Under the pieces are notes generated by a model that was not told the DNA's origin, did not search any database, and worked only from the letters and a program-made list of their open reading frames with translations. A stretch of DNA of 64,000 bases from assembly GCF_041438865.1 (NCBI RefSeq), contig NZ_CP109450.1:7061501-7125500 (forward strand). The letters run 5' to 3'. The first letter of the stretch is position 1, and every line of letters starts with the position of its first letter. Made by a program: the position numbers and the translations under genes. This stretch comes from Streptomyces sp. NBC_01471. GTDB lineage: Bacteria > Actinomycetota > Actinomycetes > Streptomycetales > Streptomycetaceae. Of this stretch, positions 1 to 8,847 are shown piece after piece.

Positions 1-614
1 CACTGCACCGCCCATACGCGGCGGTCGAGGTCGACGGCACGGACGTCGCAGCCGTCGTCGTTGGCCCCGCCGACGCGCTCCGCCGCGAGATCGTCGCGCC
101 GCAGCAGATCCCGTACGGCGAACTCGAACTCCTCGTGGTCCAGCCCGTCGAGGTCCTCAAGCGACATCTCCAGCCGAGGGCTGTCTTTGTGGGCGGCGTT
201 CCACTTGTCGCGGTCGACACGCTGCTGCATCCACACGGCGTACGTGAGGAGGATGGGCACGCCGACGAGGTCGACCGCCGCCGGGTACGGGGAGGGCCAC
301 CAGCCAGTCCACCGGCCGGCGAGCAGACCGAGCACACACACCGTCAGCGAGACCAGGCACCACCCCGAGCTGCGGTACACCGCCCGCCACACCACCATCC
401 GGACGTGCCGCACGCGATCGACCGTCCCGCGCTGCTTCACCCGGCTCTGGCGAACCATGCGGGCCCGGCGCATGGAGCAGGCGCGGAGATCGCTCAGCCA
501 GTCGCGCGGGTGACGAAGGGACGGCCACCGCAGTCCAAGGCGTCTGCCTGTTCCCGATGCTCCTGCGCGGCGCGGTGCCCGTTCCCGGGCTCGGGTGCGG
601 ACGCGTTGCTCCAT
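1..614 (-). CDS. Mrr-like membrane-anchored restriction endonuclease, 3' end cut by window edge
   Basis: The reading frame starts at an ATG at 614 with a strong GGGAGGGGG Shine-Dalgarno a few bases upstream and stays open to base 1, so the C terminus lies outside the window. About 55 basic N-terminal residues are followed by two probable membrane segments (LTVCVLGLLAG and VDLVGVPILLTYAVW), then the start of an Mrr-type nuclease domain (HEEFEFAVRDLLRR, later GCDVRAVD with the catalytic Asp region). The QxK motif would fall beyond the edge. The same TM-plus-Mrr plan recurs at 33.2-34.6 kb. Family members cleave DNA, often modified DNA; a role in defence here is inference. Confidence 0.7.
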   Translation of the reverse strand, partial: MEQRVRTRARERAPRRAGASGTGRRLGLRWPSLRHPRDWLSDLRACSMRRARMVRQSRVKQRGTVDRVRHVRMVVWRAVYRSSGWCLVSLTVCVLGLLAGRWTGWWPSPYPAAVDLVGVPILLTYAVWMQQRVDRDKWNAAHKDSPRLEMSLEDLDGLDHEEFEFAVRDLLRRDDLAAERVGGANDDGCDVRAVDLDRRVWAVQ

Positions 615-769
615 GGGTGATCCCCCTCCCGTCGCGGACGCGGCATCCGCACGAGGTATGACAGCATGCGGCACTGACAGGGCGTCATGAACGGGCATCC
701 CCGACGGTCTGATCCGGCCAGCCGCTGACGCTCGGGACGGCGACGACCCGAGCGTTTCGTGGCGGCCGG

Positions 770-1183
770 TCAGGTTGCTGGACGGCTTCCGGTCGGTGTG
801 GCGACGGCCTGCGGCCGGGTGCGGCAGCCGTCGCACAGGCAGCGCATCCATGTGAAGGCGCCCTCGCCGCGGAAGCGGATGCGGCCCGGAGCGCCGCAGT
901 CCTCGCAGGTGTGTTCGGAAGTGATCGTGGCGACGTCGGTGAGCGCGGCGGTTCGGTCGGCGAACTCGCCGTCGAACTCACCGTCCACGAAGCGATCGGC
1001 AACGGTGATGCGGAGGCCGCCGAGCTTCGTGGCGAACTCTTCGACCCTGTAGCTGGGGTCGAGATCGGTCAGATCGTGGTGGAGTTGGTTGAGCAGGGCG
1101 GCCCAGCCGGGCCCGACGGTGAAGGCCCAGGTGGGTATCTGCCGCTCTGCGGTGCGGTCGGGTTCCGTCGTCATGCCCGTCAT
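770..1183 (-). CDS. Hypothetical protein with C-terminal zinc ribbon
   Basis: This is a 137-residue protein with no recognised family. Residues about 105-130 carry two cysteine pairs (CEDCGAPG and CLCDGC) spaced like a zinc ribbon, with aromatic and basic residues between them. The rest is a mixed helical domain including WAALLNQLHHDLTDLDPSY. Third-position GC is strong in this frame. ATGs at 1183 and 1174 are both possible starts and neither has a clear ribosome site. It is divergent from the regulator at 1312, with a 128-base shared promoter region. Confidence 0.6.
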   Translation of the reverse strand: MTGMTTEPDRTAERQIPTWAFTVGPGWAALLNQLHHDLTDLDPSYRVEEFATKLGGLRITVADRFVDGEFDGEFADRTAALTDVATITSEHTCEDCGAPGRIRFRGEGAFTWMRCLCDGCRTRPQAVATPTGSRPAT

Positions 1184-1311
1184 GGTCGCCTACGGCACTG
1201 ACAATCGGGCTGTGGACCGGACTCCCTGGTGGAGGCATTGGCCCCCGTGGATGGCGGCAGCGCGGGTACCGTTCCGGTAGAGACGGAGTTCCAGGAGGGT
1301 TGGGGTCGAGG

Positions 1312-2565
1312 ATGCCGTACGAGATCGAGGAGCAGGAGGCGATCGGCCGCAGGATCAAGCGGCAGAGGCTCAATCTCGGCATGACGCAGGCCGACCTCGC
1401 TGCGGCGGTCGGCAAGACCCAGGGCTGGGTCTCCAAGGTCGAGGCAGGCAAGATCGAACTCGACAGCGCCGGCCTGATCAACCAGATCGCGGCCGCGCTG
1501 CACTGCCACCCCAACTTGCTGCTGGAGCGGCCATACGTCGGAACGATCGGCGAGAACCAGTGGCAGGCCGCGGCGGCATCTATCGTGCGCGAGCTGCGCC
1601 GCTACGACCTCACCCCGATCTTCGACGGCGACCCGCGCTCCTCCGACGAACTGTGGCAGGACATGACCCGGCTGCACCGCCTGCGCGACGCCGCGGCGAA
1701 CATCGCGATCCTCAAGGCCCTGCCCGACCTGTTCCGCGAGGCACGGGCCCTGGCCGAGGTCTCCTCAGGGCACGAGCGCGAGGAGGCGTTCGCGGTGTAC
1801 GCCGTCTGCTGCAAGTTCGCCCACACCGCGGCCCACGCCCTCGGTCACCCCGAGCTCATCGCCATGGCCTGCGAGCGCGCGGCGTGGTCCGCGCACCTGT
1901 CCGGCGACCCGCTCATGCCCGCCGTGGCCGACTGGATGCGGGTGTGGGACATGTGGGCGACAGCCGACTGGCAGGACTCGATCGCCCTGTCCGACAAGGC
2001 GCTGCGCAGCGTGCAACGCGAGTACGACCGCGGCGACGCACTGGCGCTGCGCGTGTGGGGCACCCTCCAGCTGCGGGCCGCGGTCTCCTGCGCCCGCGGC
2101 GGCAACACGAGCGAAGCCGAGGACCGCCTGGGGCACGCCCGCGCGGCCAGCGACCGGATGGACGCGCTGGCCGGCCCGCCCGTCTACGACCGGCACTCGC
2201 TGACCTTCTCTACCGGCAACGTCCAGATCCACCGGGTCAGCGTCGCGCTCGAAGCGGGCGACCACACGAAGGCACTTGACCTCAACCGGCGTGCGGACCC
2301 CGGCCACTTGGCGCCGCTGCCCAAGTCCCGCCGTGGCCACCACCACATGGACCTGGCGCGGGCATGGCTGTGGGACGGCAACCGGGACCGGGCGCTTGCG
2401 GAGCTGGAGGAGGCTGAGCGCATCGCGCCGCAGCTCGTACGCAACCACCCCATCGCCCGCGCCACCCTCCGCAAGATCGTCTACGCCGAACGCGTCGCCA
2501 CGCGCGAGAAGCTGAGGGGCATGTCCAGCCGTTTTCACCTCGATGACCAGGCAGTATTCCCCTGA
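1312..2565 (+). CDS. XRE-family regulator with TPR-like helical C-terminal region
   Basis: The protein has about 417 residues. Residues 5-60 form a Cro/C1 helix-turn-helix (GRRIKRQRLNLGMTQADLA, then GKTQGWVSKVE). The remaining ~340 residues are helical repeats (AWSAHLSGDPLMPAVADW, later ALAELEEAERIAP) resembling the sensor half of TPR-type actinomycete regulators. The ATG at 1312 sits 12 bases after AGGAGGG; a TTG at 1300 in the same frame is too close to that site. It lies directly upstream of locus A in the same orientation and is its likely regulator (inference). Confidence 0.8.
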   Translation: MPYEIEEQEAIGRRIKRQRLNLGMTQADLAAAVGKTQGWVSKVEAGKIELDSAGLINQIAAALHCHPNLLLERPYVGTIGENQWQAAAASIVRELRRYDLTPIFDGDPRSSDELWQDMTRLHRLRDAAANIAILKALPDLFREARALAEVSSGHEREEAFAVYAVCCKFAHTAAHALGHPELIAMACERAAWSAHLSGDPLMPAVADWMRVWDMWATADWQDSIALSDKALRSVQREYDRGDALALRVWGTLQLRAAVSCARGGNTSEAEDRLGHARAASDRMDALAGPPVYDRHSLTFSTGNVQIHRVSVALEAGDHTKALDLNRRADPGHLAPLPKSRRGHHHMDLARAWLWDGNRDRALAELEEAERIAPQLVRNHPIARATLRKIVYAERVATREKLRGMSSRFHLDDQAVFP

Positions 2566-2575
2566 TTCATATTCA

Positions 2576-2597
2576 ACGGTAACCGGGCCCCTACCGT
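2576..2597. promoter_or_regulatory. Inverted repeat upstream of locus A
   Basis: ACGGTA and TACCGT form a perfect 6-bp inverted repeat separated by 10 bases, just before the first small gene of locus A at 2605 and just after the XRE gene. Position and symmetry fit an operator or promoter element. No binding evidence exists. Confidence 0.35.
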
Positions 2598-2604
2598 CAG
2601 TTGC

Positions 2605-2916
2605 ATGACGGGAAGTCGCACACCCCAACAGGCGCTCCCTACAGCGGAGTTACCCGACCGCCAGCCGACGTGGACTCCACTGCGCGGCGACCTCGCACAC
2701 GACTCCGCGGTCCGCCGCACGGGTGTCGTGGTGGCCTTGCCCGAGGACACCGGCGCCAACGTGTACCACCTGTGCCCGGAGGGCGGCGGGGACCCGTGGC
2801 CGGCCATGCGGGACCATCTCGCGCCGTGCACGGACGATGCCGAGGACGGGCTCTTCCTCGACGAGGCGGCCAGACCGCCCGGCGGGTTCGCCCCGGACGA
2901 GGACGGTACGCCGTGA
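2605..2916 (+). CDS. Small acidic hypothetical protein, first gene of locus A
   Basis: This is a 103-residue protein with a conserved-looking core (RRTGVVVALPEDTGANVY, then LCPEGGGDPW) and an acidic, proline-rich tail. Similar small proteins sit next to XRE regulators in Streptomyces accessory regions, to my recollection; no function is known. Its stop overlaps the GTG start of the next gene, so the two are translationally coupled. Confidence 0.65.
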   Translation: MTGSRTPQQALPTAELPDRQPTWTPLRGDLAHDSAVRRTGVVVALPEDTGANVYHLCPEGGGDPWPAMRDHLAPCTDDAEDGLFLDEAARPPGGFAPDEDGTP

Positions 2917-3122
2917 GCAGGCAGCCCAAGTCCGGCATCGCCGCCCGCCTGCACATGAAGGCCCTCGGTGGGGACAGCGCCCTCACGGCTCTATGGGTCG
3001 TGCTGCACGTTCCTGCCGCGCTGCTGATCGGCCACCTCCTGACCGACCACGCGACCGCTGCTGCTGCGCCTTCGCCGCCGGGGCCCGCCGCGATGGCCGA
3101 CGACATCGCTCCCCCCGCATGA
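2913..3122 (+). CDS. Small single-pass membrane protein
   Basis: A 69-residue protein starts at a GTG overlapping the previous stop (GTGA). It has a basic N terminus, one hydrophobic helix at about residues 26-45 (LTALWVVLHVPAALLIGHLL) and an Ala/Pro-rich tail. Its TGA overlaps the ATG of the next gene. The unbroken coupling on both sides is the main argument that it is real. It might anchor a complex or be a peptide substrate of the downstream enzymes, but nothing in the sequence proves either. Confidence 0.6.
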   Translation: MSRQPKSGIAARLHMKALGGDSALTALWVVLHVPAALLIGHLLTDHATAAAAPSPPGPAAMADDIAPPA

Positions 3123-3430
3123 GCTCCGGCCCTGCTGCCGGTGAGGCATCCGCCTGGCATCCACCGAGGCCGACGGGCGCCGACCGTCCCGGCGACAGGG
3201 CCGGCACCAACGTCCGCCCCGTCCGGTGGGCGACCCGTGCCCCAGCAGAAGGACATCACCTAAGCCCCGAGAAGCAGGAGTTCCTGTGGCCGATCACCGT
3301 GCACCGGCTCGACGGCACCACCGAGGACACCAGCCTCGTCATCCCGGATCCGTTCGCGGTCCGCGCCGTACAGATCGACCGGGCGAAGGAACACCTGAGC
3401 GGCCCGAGCAGCCGGCGGGAGGGCCGGTGA
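3119..3430 (+). CDS. Small hypothetical protein of locus A
   Basis: A 103-residue protein begins at an ATG that shares bases with the preceding stop and ends in a TGA overlapping the GTG of the kinase gene. The N-terminal half is Gly/Pro/Arg-rich and low complexity. The C-terminal half is ordered-looking (EFLWPITVHRLDGTTEDTS, then DPFAVRAVQIDRAKEHL). Function is unknown. A small adaptor or precursor role for the downstream enzymes is speculative. Confidence 0.6.
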   Translation: MSSGPAAGEASAWHPPRPTGADRPGDRAGTNVRPVRWATRAPAEGHHLSPEKQEFLWPITVHRLDGTTEDTSLVIPDPFAVRAVQIDRAKEHLSGPSSRREGR

Positions 3431-4605
3431 CCACCGTCGTGGACGCCGCCGCCCTGTCCGACTTCTGCTCCGGTCAGATTCGGGACGCAGCGTCCACGCT
3501 GTGGCCTGGCCAGGAGGCGGTCCTTGGCCCGGTCGCGCCGAGCGTCACCGGGTATGTCCAGCAGATCGAGGTGGGCGGCCGGCCCTTGTTCGCCAAGCAC
3601 AGCCTGCTCGGTGTCTCGCTCGTCTCGGTGATGCGCGGCTCCTGCGGCAGCTGGGAGAAGGTGGCGGCAGAGCAGACCGCGTACGCCGCCTCGCCCACCT
3701 CGCTGCTCCATCGCGAAGCCGCCCACCTCGACGCCCTGGCCGCGGGCGGCCTGGCCGTCGCGCGGGCGGCCGGATGCGACGGCGGGGTGCTGTTCACCGA
3801 GCCGGTCACCGGACCGACACTGGCCGACCTGGTCTTCAAGTCACCGGAGCGGACCGGCGAGTTACTCGGCCGGACGCTCAGTGCCCTGGAGGTTCTCCAG
3901 CGTCCCGTCGTGGCTGAACAGGCCGACCGGGCCGCGATCAACGAGCGTGGCATCGACGCGACGTTCCGCCGCAAGTTCAACGGGATCTCCGGCCGGGCCT
4001 ACCTCGATCACCTCGGCACCGACCGCCTGGAGGAGCGGACCCGGCGCGGCGTCTCGGTCATCGTGCGGCAGGTCATCGCGCGGCTTCTGCGGCTACGTCT
4101 TGCTCCGACGCTCGGGCCCGCCCAAGTCCTGTACGGCGACCTCAAGCCGGAGCATGTGTTCTTCCCCGACGGCCCCGATGAGCTTCCCGTGTTCATCGAC
4201 CCGGGGCTGCAGCGCGGGCCCGCGCACGCGGATGCTGCCAAGCTCGTCTCGCGCACCGTGCTCTCCTTGATCGCCGTGCCCCCGCCGGACGGGACGACGG
4301 CGATCCTCGACGGCATCGACGCCTTCGTCCAAGAACTGCTGCAGCCGATGCGCCGTGCCATGGGCGGGCTGTATCTGCGGAAGTTGCTGGTGACGTGGCT
4401 GATGGACACCACCAACATCGCCACGACCTATCTGTCCGCCCCGGCCGGTCTGCCGCTGCCCGAGCACGCCGGGGCCGTCGTCGAACGCGTGGAGGCGGTG
4501 TGCACGCTGTTGGACCGGGTCAGTGCCTTGCTGATGGCTGACGCCGATCCCGCGGCCTCCTGGCGCCTGGCCTTGAGCCACGTGGCGAAGGCGGCGAGGC
4601 GATGA
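3427..4605 (+). CDS. APH-like small-molecule or protein kinase
   Basis: This is a 392-residue protein of the aminoglycoside-phosphotransferase / protein-kinase-like fold. An ATP-lobe region contains GRPLFAKHSLLGV. The catalytic loop reads YGDLKPEHVFF with the Asp-x-x-x-x-His variant, and the Mg-binding Asp lies in VFIDPGLQ. The GTG start overlaps the upstream stop and the stop overlaps the next ATG. The substrate is unknown. Two other APH-fold kinases lie in locus B (18 and 24 kb), one beside the related HPr-kinase-like protein. Confidence 0.75.
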   Translation: MTTVVDAAALSDFCSGQIRDAASTLWPGQEAVLGPVAPSVTGYVQQIEVGGRPLFAKHSLLGVSLVSVMRGSCGSWEKVAAEQTAYAASPTSLLHREAAHLDALAAGGLAVARAAGCDGGVLFTEPVTGPTLADLVFKSPERTGELLGRTLSALEVLQRPVVAEQADRAAINERGIDATFRRKFNGISGRAYLDHLGTDRLEERTRRGVSVIVRQVIARLLRLRLAPTLGPAQVLYGDLKPEHVFFPDGPDELPVFIDPGLQRGPAHADAAKLVSRTVLSLIAVPPPDGTTAILDGIDAFVQELLQPMRRAMGGLYLRKLLVTWLMDTTNIATTYLSAPAGLPLPEHAGAVVERVEAVCTLLDRVSALLMADADPAASWRLALSHVAKAARR

Positions 4606-5498
4606 GCGGGTTCACCGTCGGGCTGATCGGCCCGGGCGCGGTCGGGCAGAGCGTAGCCGCGCTCCTGGTCCAGGAACGCTGGTGTGCCCGCCTCCTGATC
4701 GCCTCGCGCACCCAGGAGTCCGCGACCGGGCTCGTCACCGATCTTGAGGACATGCGGGAGATCACCCGGTCCTCCGTACGAGCGGAGATCGCCCCGGTCG
4801 CCGCGATGCGCGCGGCCGACGCCATCGTCGTGTGCCCGCGCGCCACTTTCACGAACACCGCGACCAGCGATATCCGGATGGCGGGCCTGGCTGCGAACGC
4901 CCCACTGATCCGCTCCCTGGCCCAGAAGGTGGCCGGGTACGGCGGGCACGTCATCGTGGTGACCAACCCCGTCGACGTCCTGGCCCGCGTCTTCGCGACC
5001 GCCGTCGGCCCGGCCGCGCGGGTGTACGGCATCGGCTCCGGCACCGACTCCGCCCGCTACCGCATCGCGCTCGCCGCCCACCACCGCGTCCCGCCCGGCA
5101 CCGTACGCGGATGGGTGATCGGCGAGCACGGCGACGGCGCGGTCATCTGCGCCTCGACCACCACGGTCAACGGCCGCGCGGTCGAGGTGCCGTCGGAGTG
5201 GGCCCAGCTCTCCGCGCGCCCGCGCCAGATCAACGCCGGGATCGGCCGCACCCGCTGCGGTCCTGCTGGCGCAGTCCTCGGCGCGCTGCGCAAGACACTC
5301 GGCGTCAGCGACGGCACCGAGGTGCTCTCCGTCAACCACGACGGCGTGTGGCTCGGAATCCCGTTGCGGTTCTCCGCGGGCCGCCTGACCGTGGCTCTGC
5401 CCGACCTCGATCCTGATGAACAGCGGCAGTTCACCGCCGCCCGTTCCAAGCTTGACTCCGCCTACCAGCAGACCCTTCAAGGAGCGATCGCGTGCTGA
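4602..5498 (+). CDS. Lactate/malate dehydrogenase-like NAD-dependent oxidoreductase
   Basis: The 298-residue protein has the LDH/MDH plan: an N-terminal GLIGPGAVGQSVA dinucleotide motif, VVTNPVDVLARVF in the middle, and the catalytic-histidine loop GEHGDGAV. Length is close to the family norm (about 310-320). Divergent stretches (ICASTTTVNG) and embedding in a tailoring operon suggest a dedicated substrate rather than housekeeping lactate metabolism. The start overlaps the upstream kinase stop; the stop overlaps the next GTG. Confidence 0.8.
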   Translation: MSGFTVGLIGPGAVGQSVAALLVQERWCARLLIASRTQESATGLVTDLEDMREITRSSVRAEIAPVAAMRAADAIVVCPRATFTNTATSDIRMAGLAANAPLIRSLAQKVAGYGGHVIVVTNPVDVLARVFATAVGPAARVYGIGSGTDSARYRIALAAHHRVPPGTVRGWVIGEHGDGAVICASTTTVNGRAVEVPSEWAQLSARPRQINAGIGRTRCGPAGAVLGALRKTLGVSDGTEVLSVNHDGVWLGIPLRFSAGRLTVALPDLDPDEQRQFTAARSKLDSAYQQTLQGAIAC

Positions 5499-6628
5499 GC
5501 GCCACCCGAATCCACGCTTCCGAGGCGACCGTCACGGTCGTCAGCGAAACCAAGGACATCACCGAGTGGGCCCTGCGCTACTTCGGCGGCTGGTGGAACG
5601 CCACCGCCGTGGCCGCCCCGGCCACGACCGGCGGCAGCATCGCCGACGGAGGCGCCCTGCTCCTGGCCGACGTCGACGACGACCGCCTGGCCGACATCGA
5701 GACCCTGGTCGGCGACTACGACCACGACGAAGTCGACTACGCGAACGCCCGCACCCTGGTCGCCCGGCACGAGGACGGCGTGATCTACGCGATCCAGCCC
5801 GCCGAACGCCTCGCCTACCACTACGACCCGGCCGCCCACCGACTCGTCATCGTCGGCGCCCACACCGAGCCGGTCGCCGTCGCTGCCTCCCGCCTCGCCC
5901 GCGAACTCATCCGCGGCCAGCTGCTGCGCGCCGGATTCCACATCCTGCACGCCTCCTGCGTCGTCCGCGACGGCCGCGCGCTCCTCACCTTCGGGCCCAA
6001 GGGCGCCGGCAAGACCACCACCGCCCTCCTGCTCGCCCGCGAGGGATACGAACTCCTGGCCAACGACCGGGTGTTCATGCGACCCGAGGACGGGGGCCTG
6101 CGGGTCCTGCCGTGGCCGTCGGCCGCCGCGATCGGCTTCGGCCTGCTGGAGTCGACCGAACTGTACGAGCCGTTGCGCGCCCGCGTCCTGAACGGCGAGC
6201 AGATGCACCCCACCCAGGACCAGCGCGTCACCGACGCGCTGCACGCCGGCAGCACGAAGCCGATCTGGAACGCCAAGGGCAAGGAACTCAAGCCGCAGTT
6301 CTTCCCCGACCAGCTCTCCTCGATCCTCGGCATGACACTCGCCGCCCAGGCCCGCGCCACCGCGCTCCTCTTCCCCCGCGTTGAGAAGGACGCTGAGCCC
6401 CAGCTCGTCCCGGCGCCGCGCGCTCTCGGGGAAGAGGACTTCTTCACGAGCAAGACCGAGGACCGCTACCCGGACATCTTCCGCCTCGCGCCCGACAAGA
6501 CGGGCCCGGCCACTGATCTCGCCGACCGGCTCGCCCTCCTGCCGCGCCGCGCTCTGGTCCTGACACACGACAGCCGTGCCTGCGCCGAGCTGCTCGCCAA
6601 GACCGTCGAGGGCCTCCTGTTTGAGTAG
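5492..6628 (+). CDS. HPr-kinase-like P-loop protein (copy A)
   Basis: A 378-residue protein begins at a GTG overlapping the upstream stop. Residues about 168-176 form a Walker A loop (GPKGAGKTT), preceded by an HASC stretch (residue ~153) and followed by NDR (~191). This HAS / P-loop / NDR order is shared with the 406-residue protein at 18616-19836, and resembles HPr kinase/phosphorylase relatives found in peptide-tailoring clusters. The N-terminal ~145 residues are unassigned. A degraded copy of its C terminus lies at about 52.56-52.75 kb. It probably phosphorylates a peptide or small molecule (inference). Confidence 0.7.
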   Translation: MLSATRIHASEATVTVVSETKDITEWALRYFGGWWNATAVAAPATTGGSIADGGALLLADVDDDRLADIETLVGDYDHDEVDYANARTLVARHEDGVIYAIQPAERLAYHYDPAAHRLVIVGAHTEPVAVAASRLARELIRGQLLRAGFHILHASCVVRDGRALLTFGPKGAGKTTTALLLAREGYELLANDRVFMRPEDGGLRVLPWPSAAAIGFGLLESTELYEPLRARVLNGEQMHPTQDQRVTDALHAGSTKPIWNAKGKELKPQFFPDQLSSILGMTLAAQARATALLFPRVEKDAEPQLVPAPRALGEEDFFTSKTEDRYPDIFRLAPDKTGPATDLADRLALLPRRALVLTHDSRACAELLAKTVEGLLFE

Positions 6629-6710
6629 AAGCGCCGCAGAATTGGCCGGAATCCTTCCTTCGAAGGGAGCGGCCGGTCCACCGTGGAACACAACCGAAGG
6701 GAACGGCCCC

Positions 6711-7607
6711 GTGACGATCGCACCCGAAGCCCCGACGACAACACCCCTTATCCCCGCCTTCCTTGAGCTGGAGATCACCCGCCGCTATCAGCTCACGTGC
6801 CCGACGCTCTGCTTCGTCAAAGCGGGCCCGACCCAGGGGCACGGCACCATGACGGTCCAGGACTGGAAGCGGGTCATCAGTGAGGCCGCCGCCCTCGGCG
6901 TCAGGAAGATCCAGCTGATCGGCGGGGAAGCCACGCTCCACCCGGACTTCGTCGAGATCGTGGAACACGCCCTCGGTGAAGGGCTCCAAGTACGGGTTTA
7001 TTCCAACTTGTTCCGCGTCCGCCGCGACCACTGGACGCTCTTCGAGCGGCCCGGTGTCTCCCTGGCGACGTCCTATTACGCCGACACGGACGAGGGGCAC
7101 GACGAAGTCACGGGGCGCGAGGGATCCCACGCTGCGACCCGCGCGAACATCATCGAGGCGCATCGCCGGGGCATCCGCGTCCGGGTCGGCATCGTCGACG
7201 TGCGGGACGGACAGCGTGTCGAGGAGGCCCGCGCGGAGCTGGAGGGGCTCGGCATCACGGACGTGCACGTCGACCGAGTCCGCGCCGTCGGCAATGCGGC
7301 CAAGGGCACCGGTCTGCCCTCCACGTCCGAGCTGTGCGGCCGGTGCGCCAGGGGCACCGCCGCGATCCTGTCGGACGGCACCGTGGCTCCCTGCGTGATC
7401 GGCCGTTTCCTTCCGGCCGGGCACGTCCAAGGCACTCCGTTGGAGCGGGTGTTCGCCTCACCGCAGTGGCAGCAGGTCGCCGCGAGCATCCCGGCCGGCC
7501 GCCTCGACCCGTGCGGCCCCGACTGCGGTCCCAACGACGACAGCCAGGGCGGCGGCGGAACCTGTGGCCCCGCTGACGACAGCGCCATCCCGAACTCCGC
7601 TGGCTGA
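6711..7607 (+). CDS. Radical SAM/SPASM-like protein with altered FeS motif
   Basis: The protein has 298 residues from a GTG preceded by GAAGGGA. The radical SAM barrel shows the Gly-rich SAM motif as QLIGGEATLHPDF. In the cluster-binding loop the position of the first cysteine is Tyr (RRYQLTCPTLCF), leaving only Cys30 and Cys34. The C terminus keeps a SPASM-like set (LCGRCARG, APCVIG, CGPDCGP, GGTC). Loss of one cysteine would normally impair [4Fe-4S] binding, so the enzyme may be inactive, non-canonical or repurposed. It lies between the HPr-kinase-like and methyltransferase genes. Confidence 0.75.
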   Translation: MTIAPEAPTTTPLIPAFLELEITRRYQLTCPTLCFVKAGPTQGHGTMTVQDWKRVISEAAALGVRKIQLIGGEATLHPDFVEIVEHALGEGLQVRVYSNLFRVRRDHWTLFERPGVSLATSYYADTDEGHDEVTGREGSHAATRANIIEAHRRGIRVRVGIVDVRDGQRVEEARAELEGLGITDVHVDRVRAVGNAAKGTGLPSTSELCGRCARGTAAILSDGTVAPCVIGRFLPAGHVQGTPLERVFASPQWQQVAASIPAGRLDPCGPDCGPNDDSQGGGGTCGPADDSAIPNSAG

Positions 7608-7621
7608 AAGGCAGGATCCCC

Positions 7622-8833
7622 TTGAACGACTGGGAAGCAGCAGCACAGCGGCTGGCCGCCAGCACCGTGATCCGGCCCGAGTCACGCTGGTGTCAGCCGC
7701 TGGCCACCACACCGCGGCACCTGTTCGTGCCGCGGTGGTGGACCAAGGCCACAAGCGGCGACGGCGAGGAGGTGTGGCAGCTGCGCGACGGCGCGAGCGA
7801 TCCCGAGGCGTGGCTGCGGGACGTCTACGCCGACACCACGCTCGTCACCCGCGTCGGGACCCTCCACGCCGACCATGCCGAGGCAGGCCAGACGCCTGCC
7901 CGGGGGCGAGCGGGGCGCTCCACCTCGTCCTCCACGCTGCCCGCGCTGGTGCTGACGATGTACCGGGCGGCGTGGATCACTGACACCTCCCGCGTGCTGG
8001 TGACCTGTGGCAGTGGCTACGGAACCGCTCTGGCCTGCGTTCGGCTCGGTGAGGAGCAGGTCACCAGCGTGGACGTCGATCCGTACCTCGTACAGGCGGC
8101 ACGGAAACGGCTGGCCGAGGCCGGCCACCATCCGCGTGTCGAAGTCTGCGACCTGACCGGAGACCTGCCCGAGGGCACCTACGACCGGATCATCTCCACC
8201 GTCGCCGTGCCCGCCGTGCCTACGTCGTGGCTAGAGTCGCTCGCTCCCGGCGGACGGATGGTGACCACCGTTGCCGACACCGGGCTGGTTATCGTCGCGG
8301 ACAAGACCCCGGACGGCGGCGCCGTCGGGCGCGTAGCGCCGGAGGCGGCCGGGTTCATGTCCGTGCGCCACGGCGACGACTACGACGACACCTTCCCGGA
8401 GAATCCGCCGCTGTGGCAGACCGCTCAGCACGCCGAGGGCGAGAGCATCACCACCAGCCGTTACCCGCTGATGTACGTGCCGGACACCTGGGACGTTCGC
8501 TCCACCCTCGAACTCCTCGTGCCTGGCATCGACCACCGCCGGCACACGGCGGACGACGGCACCCGCACCGTTTACATGCTTCACGCGGACGGCTCGTGGG
8601 CACGCGCCACGGCCGCCGGGCGCAGGGACTCCCCGATCGTGCACCAGGGCGGGACCCGGCGGCTGTGGGATGAGCTGGACCGCATCCGGACATGGCTCGC
8701 CGTGGACGGCGACCTCCCGATCCGCGGCGCCAAGGTGACGATCACCCCCGACGGAGCGGCCACTTTCTCTCGAAGGGGCTGGTCGTCCACCATCATCGGC
8801 GCGACCAGCATGCTCGCCCAGTACCGCAGCTGA
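7622..8833 (+). CDS. Protein-L-isoaspartate-methyltransferase-like SAM enzyme
   Basis: This is a 403-residue protein from a TTG start after GGCAGGA. The N-terminal half is a PIMT-type Rossmann methyltransferase: RHLFVPRWW, then TLPALVLTMYRA, the SAM loop VLVTCGSGYGTALA and SVDVDPYLV. The C-terminal ~150 residues (YMLHADGSWARA, VHQGGTRRLWDEL) resemble the extra domain of methyltransferases paired with graspetide and related RiPP systems, from memory. These act on acidic residues of modified peptides, so a peptide substrate is a reasonable hypothesis. No ATP-grasp gene or obvious precursor is seen. Confidence 0.75.
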   Translation: MNDWEAAAQRLAASTVIRPESRWCQPLATTPRHLFVPRWWTKATSGDGEEVWQLRDGASDPEAWLRDVYADTTLVTRVGTLHADHAEAGQTPARGRAGRSTSSSTLPALVLTMYRAAWITDTSRVLVTCGSGYGTALACVRLGEEQVTSVDVDPYLVQAARKRLAEAGHHPRVEVCDLTGDLPEGTYDRIISTVAVPAVPTSWLESLAPGGRMVTTVADTGLVIVADKTPDGGAVGRVAPEAAGFMSVRHGDDYDDTFPENPPLWQTAQHAEGESITTSRYPLMYVPDTWDVRSTLELLVPGIDHRRHTADDGTRTVYMLHADGSWARATAAGRRDSPIVHQGGTRRLWDELDRIRTWLAVDGDLPIRGAKVTITPDGAATFSRRGWSSTIIGATSMLAQYRS

Positions 8834-8847
8834 CAGAGGGATGAGCC

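Noticed and set aside
157..528. 123-codon minus frame at the left edge
   Set aside because: Overlaps the Mrr-like reading frame in another register; lacks membrane and nuclease motifs and codon bias.
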